Assembly (NCBI RefSeq): GCF_047495875.1
Contig: NC_092460.1
Location: 34,885,054 to 34,949,053, forward strand
Length of the DNA: 64,000 nucleotides
DNA from: Pithys albifrons albifrons
Taxonomy: Eukaryota > Chordata > Aves > Passeriformes > Thamnophilidae
Direction: 5' to 3'
Shown here: positions 50,101 through 63,005 of the stretch, in pieces
How the letters are laid out: every line of letters begins with the position of its first letter
Numbering within the stretch: the first letter of the stretch is position 1
Position numbers and translations under genes: made by a program
The notes under the pieces: model-generated
Seen by the model: the letters and a program-made list of their open reading frames with translations, nothing else
What the model was told of the DNA's origin: nothing
The model's database searches: none

Positions 50101-53100
50101 GGTTTCCAGACAAGAGAGATAGTCTTAGAAAAATGGACTGGTTCTCAAACACAACCAGCAAGAAAAGATATCTAACAGGACAAGTTCATTCCTCTGTGGG
50201 CAGCAAAAACCTTGCATTAAGGATGAACCTGACTATGAAGAGTGCTGGCTGAATTCTGTGTCTATCTTTGAGATGAGTACCTAATGTACCTTGATTTCAT
50301 TCAAGTTTAACAAAAGCATCACAGAAGAACAAGGTGTGCATGCTGGAAAGGCACCAAATGGTGACATGTTTGTACTGCTGTTTGGCTAGAACAATACTGC
50401 ATTTATCAAAAGTTAAACATTTACTCAAAACAGGGCTTCTGAACACTTTCTGTCACAGTGTAAATTGCTGTAGTACAGCATGAAGTTCCATACAGAGGAG
50501 CACACACAATGGAAGAGGTAAAACAATTCAGCTAACTTGACCCAGCCCTTTTCATTCTGTCTTCTTTTTTTCTGAACATGGGAAGAATGGATAGGACTAT
50601 TCTATGTTTGTCTTAAAGAAGATAAATTGCATCAGCATTTTTCCTGTTTGATTTCACCTTGAATTAACTTAGTAAAGGAGAAAAAATAATAAAGATGGTG
50701 GTACAACAGTACAGGCAATTGACTTAGGCTTTGTTAACTCTGTGGCCTTGTTCCAGCTTCAGTTTTTGTGTCTAACCGCCTAAACAGAAGGAAGAGCCAG
50801 AAAAAAACCTACAGTCAAAGCAATTGTTTGTACAGCATGTATCAGTACAGCTTCAAACAAATTATCCTGCTTCTGGATGACAAGAAATTTGCCCTAGGGT
50901 AGCCTACTGTGACTTGGGCACCAGAAGTTTAAGGTCCTGGGATAAAGAAATCCCTCCAGTGCCATTTCTCAGTTCAGAAGGCAACAGCCTGTCCAAAGAA
51001 GGGTCATAAAGCAGCTCTGCCACACAAAATCTGACTGGCTTTTAATTTTTCTAGCACCCAAACTTAAAGACTGGTATTGCTTTAACATGGCACTGTCAGT
51101 TGAGTGATACTGATTTTTAAGAGTGCTATTAGCAAGCACTCAAGGAATTTAGTCTTCGCTTTACTTGAGCCAATTCTTGTGGCACATATGCTCCCAGCCT
51201 CCAGAGGCAAGGGCTTGGCCTGCAATATGAAAATAATGGGCTGTAACTTGCATACTCATTCTTACCACCACTGCTCCAATGTTTATGTATTCATATACTA
51301 AAACAATACACATGGACAGGTCATCTTAGATTTCTTCAGTAACAAAAATGACCTGAAAGCCTCCCCTGTCCCCAAAACCTGGCAGAAGACAACCATATCT
51401 GAGATGAGCATACAGTTGAAGAGCTTTCCCAAATGTACTGGCTGTCCTGCCCTACTGCCAGTGGTGTGTTTCTTCCTTTATACTGTCATCTGATGCAGTC
51501 TAGAAGGAATGTGTCCATCCACAGAACTCAAGCAGCACAGAAATATGTTTAACAGGCGCCACAGAGGCATTTACATAATTACCTAATGTGCAAGGTCACA
51601 ATGTGCTGCACTCAATCTTCCATGTATTGTAAACAGGCAATTTCTGCAGGACAAAAGCACAGGCAACATTGTTTTGCTCACCTATTATAGCGGCCTCACC
51701 AACAGCATCATTACAGAAACAGGATATGTGAAAAGAAAGGCAAATAATATAAATTTCATCCTCCCCTGGCATAATGGGAGGCATGGTAGTAACCCTGATT
51801 TTCATTCCATTCAACAGATCTGGGATGGTTTGGGTAGAAGTTTCTGTCACAATTAGCTGCCTTTAGAAAATTCTAAAACTTTTACATGCACACCTCCCAG
51901 CAGTCCTTTGTGGTACAATTCAGGATGCCAGGTTTTCACTGCCCTTCAGCAATCCATTCTTCCTCACAGGCCATCAGCTCTCCATCCCTCAACCCATCTC
52001 ACAGCAAGCACCATGGTTTCATTTACACAGGGCTCGTGTTTCTGCCATCTGCCCACCATATTGGTGGTAAGGTTTGAAAAAGGACTGAACAAAGCAGAGC
52101 TTGTCTCTCTTCACCAGCCAATGTGAAGCCTGTACTGGCGCCCAGCAGGCAGTCTCTACATCAACAACTAGTCAGTAGCCTGCAAAGGCTAAAAACAGCA
52201 AAAGATCTTCTCATTTCTAAGGAATAAATTAAACAGCGTTGTGGTTATATCAAGAGCTGGAAAAGGGCCTATTGAAAAAGCAGGGGGAAAGGAAAAAAGA
52301 CCCCATCAACTGCATGTGTGATAAAACCAAGGCAGCACAAAAATTCAAGTGAAATGCAGGCACCAAAGATTTATCCACATCCCTCTGCAGAACTTCTTGA
52401 CATCCAGCTGCTTTAAGAAGCTTCTCCTAATTCCAGGTATTGACTGACTGTGCAGATGATAAACTTACTGGTGACCATATTTCTGCATTTGTTGCTGTAC
52501 ATATTACCACAGCCAGCCCTGATGTCCAGAGAACAACTTCCAGGTTCCAACTATGACACTGTGGCTGCTGGAGCAGGGAGGCTCTTCAGTCTGCCCTTGG
52601 GAGGGCACATCCCACACAGGTTATGGGTCCAGGCATTGAGGGTTTTAATAAATGTGCTGTCTGATCGACTGCTTGTGCTTGACTGGTGCAGTTGCATCAC
52701 ACTGCTAATGGCATCACAGTGGAAGTTTGGTCACAGTCATAATTTCCTGTTACAGCAGTCAGGAAGAACAGACAACTACTGGGAAGAAAACATAATTAAA
52801 AAGCAAATGTGTTTGTGTGAAATGAGTTAGCATGGACAAATGCTAAGAGGAGGATGCAGAACTCCAGCATGGTCAAAAGCTTATCCAGAAATGGAAATTC
52901 ATCCCTGGGAACTTGGGAGAGGCACTCAGACAAATTTTATCCCTCATTCAGTTTGGGACTAGGTAAGCAGCTAGGATTGATGACACCAGTTTCAGTCAGT
53001 GAAGTCAGTTGCTTCACATTAAAGCTTAATACAGCAGCGATAACAGGTGATGCTTATGGCATTATTGTAAAATAAAAAATTTGAACATACTAAAAGGAAA

Positions 53101-53445
53101 TTTCTACAACCAGACTTTATGTCAAAGAAAACCAAAAATACCACAGGGTACTCCATCAGCTTGAAGTCTACCTTTTTTTTCCAGTGAGGAGTACCATAAA
53201 ACAGTAAAACCCCCAAAACTGGATCCCAGAGGCCAGAGCATTTCTGAATAGGTGCTGACAATCTGGAGATGAGTTCCAGCTGGATGCTGAGTAAACAGCT
53301 GCTGGGATAAGAATCATGTCTGACACAAACCAACCAGAATATATGCATTGATCTCGCCATCTCAAGGGGATTCACAGCCTACTGCATTATACACCCTCTT
53401 TATCAGTTATCAAATATAGAAAAAGGAGGTGTGGCTGCTGAATTT

Positions 53446-53460
53446 AAAAAAAAAAAAAAA
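53446..53460 (+). repeat. Poly-A run (15)
   Basis: This is a homopolymer A run followed by a purine-rich patch. No upstream parent element is recognisable. Confidence 0.8.
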
Positions 53461-54404
53461 GAAGGGCAGCAAATAAGATGCATTAAAAAGAAGCAATAAA
53501 ATGGAGAACTGAATCAAATCTTGTAATTTTCAGATCAAAATAAATGAACATGGTATGAAAATTAAAAACATCCCAGATTAAAACTCAGTCAGCCACACCA
53601 TTTGTACATTCCTCCCAGACCAAGTGGCCTGAGGAATTTATACATTTGGCATCATATAAAATGTGCTATTCCTGGCAGGACTTCGAAACAGGGGAAGTGA
53701 AAAGGCCAGGAAGACAGGCAGAGCAACTGGGCCAGCCTCAAAGGAGCAGGGGAAGGAGCTGTAGGGCTGCTCTGCCAGAATTTAATCACAGGCTGGCCTT
53801 TGTCTTTCACCACCAAGGCTAAATAAAAGCAAATTACGCTTAAACGTTCACCTCTCCAAGTCAGCCCCCTTGCTGCTCCTGCACTCTCATCTCCTACTTA
53901 AAGAGGTACCCAGCTTTCAGTCATTTTTAACATGTTCATTAAGGACCCCATGGCATGATCCTCAGGAGCACAGGTGCTAATGAAGAACCTGCAGCACTCA
54001 GCCCCGCAGTCCTGGCTGCAATGGCCATTTCACCCAACTGCTGCTGGGCCACTGCAACCACAGCGGTTAAAGATTTCTGAGCACCACTATGGCATATTGA
54101 CATTAAGTGTTTGTCCCAAACCCAGTGCAGCAAAGAGGGTTAACAAGATGTGCTTATCAGCCTGCCCTTTGATTAACCTACAGCTCTGATATATGTTGTG
54201 ATTTGTAGGAAATCCACAGCAAGTTCAGCCATGTAATGTTTATGGGTAACAACATACAGGCTTTTTTTGTTCATTTAATTAAAAGTACAAAAGTCATGAG
54301 CGGACAGAGACATTCCTTTTATAAGGTTTCATACAGAGCACTTCTGAACTACAAAACACTAAATCTTTTGCTTTTTCCATGCAAAGGCAACACTTCTGGA
54401 AAAA

Positions 54405-54470
54405 CAAAAACACAACAAAAAACAACAAACCAAAGCCAAAAACCAACCAGAAACCAAAAGCAAAACCAAT
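54405..54470 (+). repeat. CAAAA/CCAAA-rich low-complexity tract
   Basis: The tract consists of AAAACA, AACAAA and CCAAAA units with very little T or G. It creates the Lys/Asn/Thr/Pro-rich N-terminus of a 167-codon open frame (54379-54882) that I do not regard as a gene. The hydrophobic antisense frames are shadows of the same tract. Confidence 0.8.
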
Positions 54471-55159
54471 AGAAATTTCTTTTGCCCCACAAGGAAAAGC
54501 AGCTTTATGCACAAGATTGTCTTCCACCAACTATGCAGATAGTCCTCCTCATGGGGAAGGAAAGATTTGGGAGGCATCTGTCACAAACAGCAGAAAAAAG
54601 GTAGAGCGCAAAGTAAAAAATGGAAGACACAAAACCCCACAGAAACTGTCAAACTACTGGGAGGGTTTGGACAGAAGGACTTTGCAAATCACCAAGTTTT
54701 ACCACAACAACAGCATCTGCATAGGAAACAAAGCATTTCTCAGTCAGGCTTTATTTTTTGAGGTTCTGAGCATTCACTGCAAAATGCTGCTTCTGATTTT
54801 TAGGAAGAATGCCCACATATTAGAAAACAAAGCAACTCACTTAAAGTACACAACAGAAGTCCTTTACCGAATTCCTGGGTGAAAGCAAATGAAAGAGTAT
54901 AAAGTTTCTGGTATTTGCTCAAACAACCTATATGACAGGTATATTAAATGTACCAACTCCATCACAAAACTTCAGTTCAGTTCACTGCAATAGATCAATC
55001 TCCATCAACCCAAGTGCTTGAGTCAGCCTTCAGGAGTTACTCTTAGACATTGATCTGCACCTCTGTGAGAGAACATTGTTCTACCCGTGTGCTGGTTTAA
55101 AGACAAACCGGCAGGAGAAATGGACCCACCACAAGAGAGATTATAAGTCAGAGTTACAA

Positions 55160-55165
55160 TTTAAT
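55160..55165 (-). terminator. LTR polyadenylation signal ATTAAA
   Basis: The minus strand reads TTTCATTAAATTG, containing the common variant ATTAAA. Its position, about 70 bases before the LTR end, suits the R/U5 part of an LTR. Confidence 0.55.
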
Positions 55166-55470
55166 GAAAGATATTACCATACATACACTGACACAAAGAG
55201 AAATTGCTTTCAACTCACAAAACCCAGCAGTATAACCCAGTGTCCTGGGGCACAAACCCAAAGGGGTTTGTTAGCCCTTGTGCTGAGACCTGCGTGGTTC
55301 CCCCCAAGTCCAAAGCAAAAGGAAGTGAGAAACCTGTTGGTGCAGGTGATGGCTGTAGTCTGGTTGAGAGTGGCGATAGTAGTCTAGTCAAGAGCGGTGG
55401 TCTCCTCCTGTCGAGGTCCTGCTGCTCCTCTGGATCCGACAAGTGGTTCCCAAGGTCTTCTTACCCACCA

Positions 55471-55478
55471 CTTATGTA
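55471..55478 (-). promoter_or_regulatory. LTR TATA-like box
   Basis: TACATAAG on the minus strand lies about 275 bases into the LTR, and transcription would begin around 55445. It is a suboptimal TATA sequence. Confidence 0.5.
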
Positions 55479-55749
55479 CCCTCAGGGAGCACCCAGTCCC
55501 TCCCCCAGGGCAGGGACTCACACAATGGATGATTAACTCTGGAGTCATGGGGTATCCCTGAACTGTTGATGGCCCCTTAGCAGCCACACCCCCCTCAGGC
55601 TGGGTGTGAAGGTGCTAATGACTCCCTGGGCAGCTGCTGCCAATGGTCCATTGTCCTTGGGAAATGAACAGAGGGGGTACAATACACAGTTTTGATCACC
55701 CACACACAGTGATAACTGGTCCCACCTGCTGAAGTAGGACGGCCCGTCA

Positions 55750-58700
55750 CTCGTTAAGGACTGGAGAAGTGAAAGTTTGACTGCACAGCATTCACTCACT
55801 ATAAAAGACGTAGAAATGTTACATTTTAAAAAGCTTGGGAACACCTTTTTTTCTGCTTCTGTACAATTAGCCAAATTATTGTCCAAGATATTATAGGCCT
55901 AAAGACTATTTCTTATTGAAAAATATGTTGTGCCTAAGGTGCTTGTACCTATTCCAAAATGTGTTCACAAGAGATGAGCCACTTTATGGCAGTGCCTTGT
56001 GGCAGTCCTAGGCACCAGGTGGGAGGGAGAGGAGCTGTGAGTTATGAACTAAAGAGCAATTCACCTGCAGGAGTATGCTCATCAGAAGATATTTCGGAGC
56101 GCGTTCCCCAGCTGCTTCTGACATACCCAAAAACCCAAATAGAAGAGTACAAACATCTGCCTGTGAAGGCAAACAAGGTAACCTGCACCACTGCAGCAAG
56201 AAACTCTTCTCCAGTTTCCATCTGCATGCCAACCACGTCAGTGCTGCAAACCCTCTGGCATACCTGGCATCATGGCCCAGCCCACTCTCTTGATTACCTG
56301 AAGATCATAAGAACAAGCTTGATTTGTAGAAGACAGAACATACACAGAAAAGATCCTTTAGGTTTAGAGGCTTGGGAATCTATGCACTTCTCTGTCTAAA
56401 ACAAGGAAAGGCAAAGGCAACAGGATGAATCAGAGATGCGACACAGATGTAAAAGCAAAGACACTAAGCAGAAAGGAAAGGAGTGACAACAACCAAAGAA
56501 TTTCTCCAAACTTCGCATATTCTAATGCTGCCCACTTCCTTTGAGCTCCCTTAATTGAATTTTGTCCATCTGAATAAGCATATGTAATGGGAACTCAGCT
56601 CAAGACCTAGCTCCCATTACTGTAACTTGCATTTAATTGAAATGTGTAATCCCATGGAAGTCCAGACTTTAACCCATTTGGGTGGGGTGACTATTATTAC
56701 AAGCTTCACATTTTTCCTGAACCTCCAGCTGCTGCAACTGAAAGACTGTGAGAATCCAAAGATCTCAGTTGCAGGATATTTGTTTATTTTAAAAGATATC
56801 TCAATTCTCTTGCTTGTGGAGGAACAAAAATAAAGAAAAAACTTGAAAACATGACTTGCAGGTTCTTTAAAGGTTCAGAAAACAGAAGAGGACAAAAAAT
56901 ACTTTCCATATTTTGAAAAAAGCTCACAGTTCTTTTAAGCTAGTTTCCTAACTGCTAACTCCATAGGGGGTTTTATTCTGCAATACTTTCTCTCCAATGG
57001 CAATTTTTTTGCTGAACCAAATTATTCCTCATTAAAGTGAGAGATTATAGGGCCCACTCTTTCTGTAGCCTTAGTGAAGGTGCTCATTCATTTGATGAGT
57101 CCAAAGTAATTTCTCTTCCATGTATGGAAGGAGATGTAAAACTATTTCATGGGTTAATTTAGACCAGAGTGCAGGAGATGAGGGGGAAGAGACACAGATC
57201 TGCTATCATAAGACTTCTCAGATAAAATAGAAAAAAGGTAACACAACATTTATGTAGTCTCAGAACTAAGGAACCAGGCCACAGTCCATGAGGTTTATAT
57301 CTATTGCCTAATCAATGCCAACAATAAATTAATGCCTGAACAGCCGAAAATTAAGCTACTTGACTCTCCATAAGCACCTCAGTGGGAATTTACTAGAATG
57401 CCTTATCTGCAATAGCAGCAACATTAATTTCAATTATAAAAAACCCCCAGCACCTTGCCTAAAAAAATTGCTTAATATCTTTTTAATGGTGATTTCAAAT
57501 TATTTTATGACTATGCTTTAAGTCTCATCACCTGGTTCATGGGGCTTATTTGATTTTGAAAGTGGCCTTTAGAACTAAGACAGCAGCTTCATAATGTGTT
57601 TTACATGATAGCACTAGATGACCACAGCAGCACCACACCTTGCAGCAGGGCACCGAGTCAGCCAGCTCTGTCCCCTCCACCAGAAGAGTAAATTAGTCAT
57701 CAAAACTTATTTTCTTCCTAGTTGTTATGAAAGAAGATACACTTTGTCCAGCTCTAATGTTTTTACATTTTCATTGAGAAAAAGAAATTTTTTTTTTTTC
57801 AAACAGTTTCCAGGCTTAGGAGTCTTGAGTTACAGAATTGAAGCCCAATAGGCAACATAGGATCTAAGTACGAGAGACAGAGGCAGAACAGAGTGCAAGC
57901 AAGAGAGCACACGTGCTTGTATGGATTGTTATATTCAGATGTGCATAAGCACATCTTGACCAAATTCATTCTTCAGTGAAACTCTCATTACTGAAACACA
58001 GATCAAATGCAGTTAATTAAAAAGTACCTTATAATGATGACGGCCGAGTAAAGCATACTACAGCTATATAACAGCAATGGCAACATTTACCAAAATTCAC
58101 TCAGACCGCTGTACTTGCTAAATAATTAACTATTAAAGAGTGAAGAGGAGTGTGCTGCCATCTCACTGTTATGCTGCAATCCCAGGAAGCCTGGCTGGAG
58201 AAAGAAGATCCACTCAGTTCACAGAACTGCTTCAAAAAAAGTTCCATCCATTTTCAAATGTGCTATTAGGGTTTTTCCCCCTTCTTTGCGGCATCAGATG
58301 CTATTCACCACAGCTGGAAAAGCCGTACAGAATGGGATGGAGCCCTGGGTTCCAACAGTACGAAACCACTAATGAGAAGTTATTAAAAAATATCTTATCC
58401 ATTTCACCCACAAGAACAGTTAACGACTCCCCTCAAAAAATTATTGTCAGCATAGACCTTGGCCTGAATACTAAAGCCACTATCAAGCCTGGACTTCTCT
58501 ATATAGATTGAAATACCACAGCATATTGCAAGAAGCACCTACTCTTGAAATAGCCTTTTTTTTTTCCTTTTTTCTTTTTTTTTTAAACACATCTGATGAA
58601 CTAAGAACCAATTGCTTTCATCTTCAGGGAAGTAGGTTCTCAGGCCAAAGAAAGAAAGGAATTGTTTCATTTGGCATTTTCTTGTATCAGAACATTCACC

Positions 58701-60470
58701 AAACAGCTCTTACGTAGAGCTTGTCATGGTGATCCATTTCATTGCATCCAAGCTTCTTGTACTGCCCCAGTAGGTATTTCAACTACAAATGAGACATGAA
58801 ACCCCTGAATGTGGTGTTGCGTAGAGAAGGCTGAATTCTCCATCAAAGGATTTTCAGGAAGAAAAAGAAAAAGGAAAACAAAACAGGCACCAGTACTTGG
58901 GGGAGCTGAAAAAAGAAAAAGAATACATGAATAAATAATGTGGAAGTAAACAAAGTCCTTGCCGTGTTGAGCACAGCTGTTCTACAGCATTTGTAAAGTC
59001 TCTAGTAACACAGTTAGGGCCATTTCCACAAGGAAAGAAAAGCACTGCATTGCACAATATAGGAACATGCACACATAGGAAATACACATTGACTTGTTAG
59101 CACTGAGAGGAAAAAAAATTTTTTTTTTAAATCATCTATCTACAACAATTCTAAGCAAAACCAACCTGATGCTGTCAGAGGATTTGCACAGAGATGATTG
59201 CACTGGAGTCAAGATTCTTACAATGTCAACATTCAGCTTACTGTGTCAGACATCTACCTATGCACAACCAATTTTACTTCTTTGAAGCAGTTATGTGGTT
59301 TAGAGAACAGACTATTATAAACTGCAGACACTGAGTAAATCATTGCCCTTGCTCAATTCTAAAACAGAGAACAAGCTGTTCCGTTTTTGCTCTGGACTTC
59401 TCATCCACGTTCTGCATGTGCATTGACTCTCTCTATGTGTAATCTGTACCCATTCCTGCATGGAGATGTGAAGACAAGAAGTTAAATAACAATTATTCTG
59501 GCATTCAAAGATGTCCAGCAAAGTAAGTCTGTAGGAAATGGATGAGATACAGCACACTTATGGAGCAGAGCCATAAAACATGCATAGGGTTGTTCACTTT
59601 AAACTACATTAAGTCAGAGAGCACAATTTTCCACTGAACTCAGAGCAGTCCATAGGCAGAGTAGCTCTGTTTTCTCAGGGCAATAACAACCAAACCAGCA
59701 GCAAACTAAGTAGGAAGTCATGTTTTCCAGCAAGCATGACAGCATGAGATATTTGCATTCATTTTCCCTTCTGAAGGTGGGCATATACAAACAGGTAGCT
59801 AAAGGCACACTCTTACAAGATCCATGAATACATCTTCTCAACTTGATGCACTGCAGTACAGAGCACATTCAAATATGTAAAACAATATTGTTGAGAAGTG
59901 AACCAGGGTTTGTTTTGCCCAGTCAGAGAAAAATCTTTTTGCTTCTGGTAAGAAAGCCAGCTTAGATTTACTCATGTCACCGGGTGTAACTATATTCTTT
60001 GGCACTAAAGTCAAGTCTCATAAACAACTAGCTTACTCCTGTGTTAATTCCTTGGGATTTATTCACATGAGCCATCCCATTTGTTCAAAGAGCAGTATTT
60101 CTGCCTAATCTTTACAGTTGATCCCGGTGTGACAAATTCATTCTGAAAATCAAAAATCCCTGCTTTCCAGTTCAAGAAAGCCAACCATTAGTCAGAGCAA
60201 TCTCCTAGCAGAAAGAAACCACTGATTGAGTTTTTACTCCACCCATTTCAAAGGTCAGAGAGTAGTTTTCCATCCTACATTACTCTGTACCATGCAGATC
60301 AGGAAGCTGAACCAAGTCTTCCACATCTGAAGCCAGTCCCTTAACTGCCTATCATGCATCTGCACACTCACGTGCACACACTTTCTCTCTGAATTTCTTC
60401 AAAACTCTGTTCCATTTTTCCCTGGAAAAAAAATACCAAAACTGATGAGTCTTGCAAAATACTCTGGCTC
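55750..60470. other. Unique non-coding sequence
   Basis: No gene is visible. The longest frame (55959-56399, plus, 146 codons) lacks any domain and is overlapped by two minus-strand frames. T-rich runs lie at 57788-57799 and 58554-58584. Confidence 0.5.
58554..58584 (+). repeat. T/C homopyrimidine tract
   Basis: This is an unbroken pyrimidine tract, nearly all T with three short C interruptions. It could serve as a splice polypyrimidine tract, but no exon-like sequence follows. Confidence 0.75.
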
Positions 60471-60502
60471 CAAAAACAAACAAAAAAAAAAAACAAAAAA
60501 AC
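60467..60502 (+). repeat. CAAAA-rich tract
   Basis: The tract consists of AAAAACAAACAAAAAA units with a longest A run of about 12. It is the same type and strand orientation as the other C/A-rich tracts of the window. Confidence 0.75.
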
Positions 60503-62999
60503 ATTTCAATAAAATTCCAAGTCCAATTTTTCTGACTAATCGTAGTATTGACATCAATTGTCAAGATAACAAAACCAAAGTGCACCGACAGAGTAAAACT
60601 AATAAAACAAGACCATGAGATAATTAGGATGGGAGACAGACTTCTGTGGCATTAAATTTGTATTGCTCAATGCTTCTGAGTTTTCAGGTGGTGTTAGATT
60701 GATCTGCAGACCTCGCTGTCACACTGCCTTGTGCCAAGAGCAAATGCTATGCATGCATTAAAGTCACTCTAATATTTTCAGGAATGAGAAGATGAACTGA
60801 TAAAATTCGACTTAAATTTTAGCATAGCCTACTTTTTAAACCATTGGAAAAAAATCATTCTGTTTAAAAAACTGTTTTACTCTCATTGATCGCAGGGATG
60901 GAAAAAGGAAAGAGAAAGAAGAGAAAAAAAGACTCAGAAGCCATATTCCAACTCCTCTTCTTGAATGACTCCATTATGAGGCTGAAAAAGAGATTTAATT
61001 AAATCAGTTCCACTTACCAACCAACCCTACCTGTTTCTTTGCCAGAGACACCATTCCTTCTTATTCCCAAAGGGGTGTTGAGAAGAAAGAAGAGCAGCAA
61101 AACTGGATTTAAAGGGCAGGAAAGTAGAGGGGGTTTCACTTTCTGTTTTACCCAATCAAAAAAACAGTGGAAAAAAACCCAAACACAGATATCAAGGCAT
61201 TCATTAGTGCCAAGACACCACTGCTACAACTCTTCTGGTGAGGATGCAGGATACCACATGCAGAACTCTTGGATACTAAAAATAAATAAATATTCTAAAA
61301 GGGCTTTCTGCTGAATTGTACTTTCACAGCAGAAGCTGGACAAGGTCCAGGAAGAACCATGAAACTGAGGCTTTCTGTACATGGCAGCCATTAAAATATG
61401 CAGTAAGTTAAATGAGTGCAAGGATATCCTCTGCTGTGGTAGCCCCTGCTAAACCTCATAACCATCTCTTTCTCCTCAAATGTTGTATGAGAGGAGAAAA
61501 ATTATTACCCGCCGAAAATTAAGAAACAACTTCTTTAAACATATGAGTCAGCAGATGTAAACTTCATCAAAGCTAATTCCCCAAGCTGCTGACATCACCA
61601 CACACATACTGAGACCACCTAGGAATTACTTCAAGCATGCTACCATCCTGAAAAACATTGAATAAAGCAGAATGATCTCTGTGATGATAGGTGCGGTGTT
61701 ACTGTGATTACCCATGGTAACAGAGCTTCTGATTACCTCAAATAGTCTGAGTGCTACACATTTCATCCTTCAAAACTTTTCACGTGGTGTCACCTCACAC
61801 CTAGTTGTTTTTGACAACATACTTGGCCTCACTCCTATTTCACGAGCAGGCAAAACAGGTTCCAGCCTTGTCTTGGGCTCTACAGTAGCTGCTGAGAGCA
61901 AGGGGGAACCCAATTCTGCAGAGGCCCAGGTCACCTCTGCCATAGCCTGGCTGGACCGCTGTGGCACAGAGCCATGCTGTTGGCAGAGCCTTCACCCACT
62001 GCTTTGAGCTGGCTCAGGTATCACCAGGAATCAGCAGCTGGGGAGCCCCAACTGTCAAATTATATCACCCACAATTCAGATTTTTGCACTGAACTGAAGC
62101 AGCACTGCAGTCAGCTGGCTGGATTAGGAAAAGAAGAAAAACACAATGCCATCAATATGCTCACTGCAGATAATACTAAAAACATGCAACTGCGTCATTC
62201 TCCGCACCATAAAAGAAAAATGTCATTATCAAAGTCATTTGCTGATATAACACCTATGGTATAAGTTGGAATTCACAAGAGCCACCCAAGTAGGGCTGTG
62301 GCCAGGTCTGGACAAAGTCACGAGGCACCGCACACGTTGGACCAGCCAGACCCTCTGTGCAGCCCTGAGCAATGCCCTGCCATGACACAGCCCCCCCAGC
62401 CTGGCTCTACCCCAAATCTCACTTCTGCAGGAGGAGAGGGAAACCCAAGGTCACCTATCCCTGAACCTCTGTGGGCTGCCTGAGCTTCACAAAGCTCAGC
62501 AGTTGCCCAGTTCGATAATAAATCACGCTGCAGTCTCTGCCCTGACATTACAATGAAGGTTCACATTCACCACTGGACACACACCATGCAACTGCAGGAT
62601 GCCAATTCTCACGAACAAAAGATCCAGCTAGTTAAACAGCAAAATAAATCTCAGCTGCTAATAGGAAAGAAAGAAATTTTCAGTCCAAATAGCTGCAACA
62701 TTTCTTAGGACTTTTTTTAAGGTTGGAATAATTCAGACATAGACGAGTCCTGCTATGCCAAGCACAGTAAGTTAAATCCACAGCCACATTCAAAATAGGC
62801 ATCTGGCTTACTAATAAAATACTCTGCATTTTGCACTTTACCTAAATGTCAGTATAGAGGAAATTCTCATCATGGCAATGCCTACAGCCTTCACAAATTC
62901 CTTTTACTGCAAAAACTTAATATCACCTTATAGACAGAAAACAATGTTTGTAATATGGACAATATGGATGAACTCAGAAAATATCGCAGCAAATTGTAT
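60503..62999. other. Unique non-coding sequence with a GC-richer block
   Basis: The part from 61850 to 62540 is clearly richer in G and C than its surroundings. It contains several short open frames on both strands and an AATAAA near 62517. It may be a decayed LTR or another old insertion, but no boundaries or duplications could be paired and no exon is recognisable. The rest is plain AT-rich sequence. Confidence 0.4.
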
Positions 63000-63005
63000 T
63001 TTATT
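63000..63005 (-). terminator. Candidate polyadenylation signal AATAAA
   Basis: Plus-strand TTTATT within GTATTTTATTTTGTC reads AATAAA on the minus strand. It is meaningful only if the C-terminal exon at the right edge is real. Confidence 0.25.

Larger units (their letters stand above)
50101..55087. other. Unique non-coding sequence
   Basis: There are short open frames only. The 126-codon frame at 52450-52830 begins with a hydrophobic stretch but has no domain or exon evidence. There is an A15 run at 53446-53460 and a C/A-rich tract at 54405-54470. The stretch at 53590-53900 has mixed composition with retained CpGs and may be constrained, but I cannot support that. Confidence 0.5.
55088..55749 (-). 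mobile_element. Endogenous retrovirus solo LTR, antisense
   Basis: On the minus strand the element starts TGACGGGCCGTCC at 55749 and ends AAACCAGCACA at 55088, so it has TG...CA termini and is about 660 bases long. In order it carries a GC-rich U3, a TATA-like TACATAAG (55471-55478), a transcribed region, and a polyadenylation signal ATTAAA (55160-55165), about 70 bases before the end. The flanks CCCGT (55084-55088) and CTCGT (55750-55754) match at four of five positions and may be a decayed target-site duplication; five bases would suit an ERVL-type insertion. The two sets of boundaries disagree by one base at the left edge. No internal retroviral coding sequence adjoins it. Open frames inside (for example 55204-55536) are by-products of its higher GC content. 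Confidence 0.8.

Noticed and set aside
54379..54882. 167-codon Lys-rich frame as a gene
   Set aside because: Its first third is a CAAAA-type simple repeat, and the remainder has no recognisable feature.
55204..55536. Ser/Gly/Pro-rich frame
   Set aside because: It lies wholly inside the antisense LTR, where higher GC content reduces stop codons.
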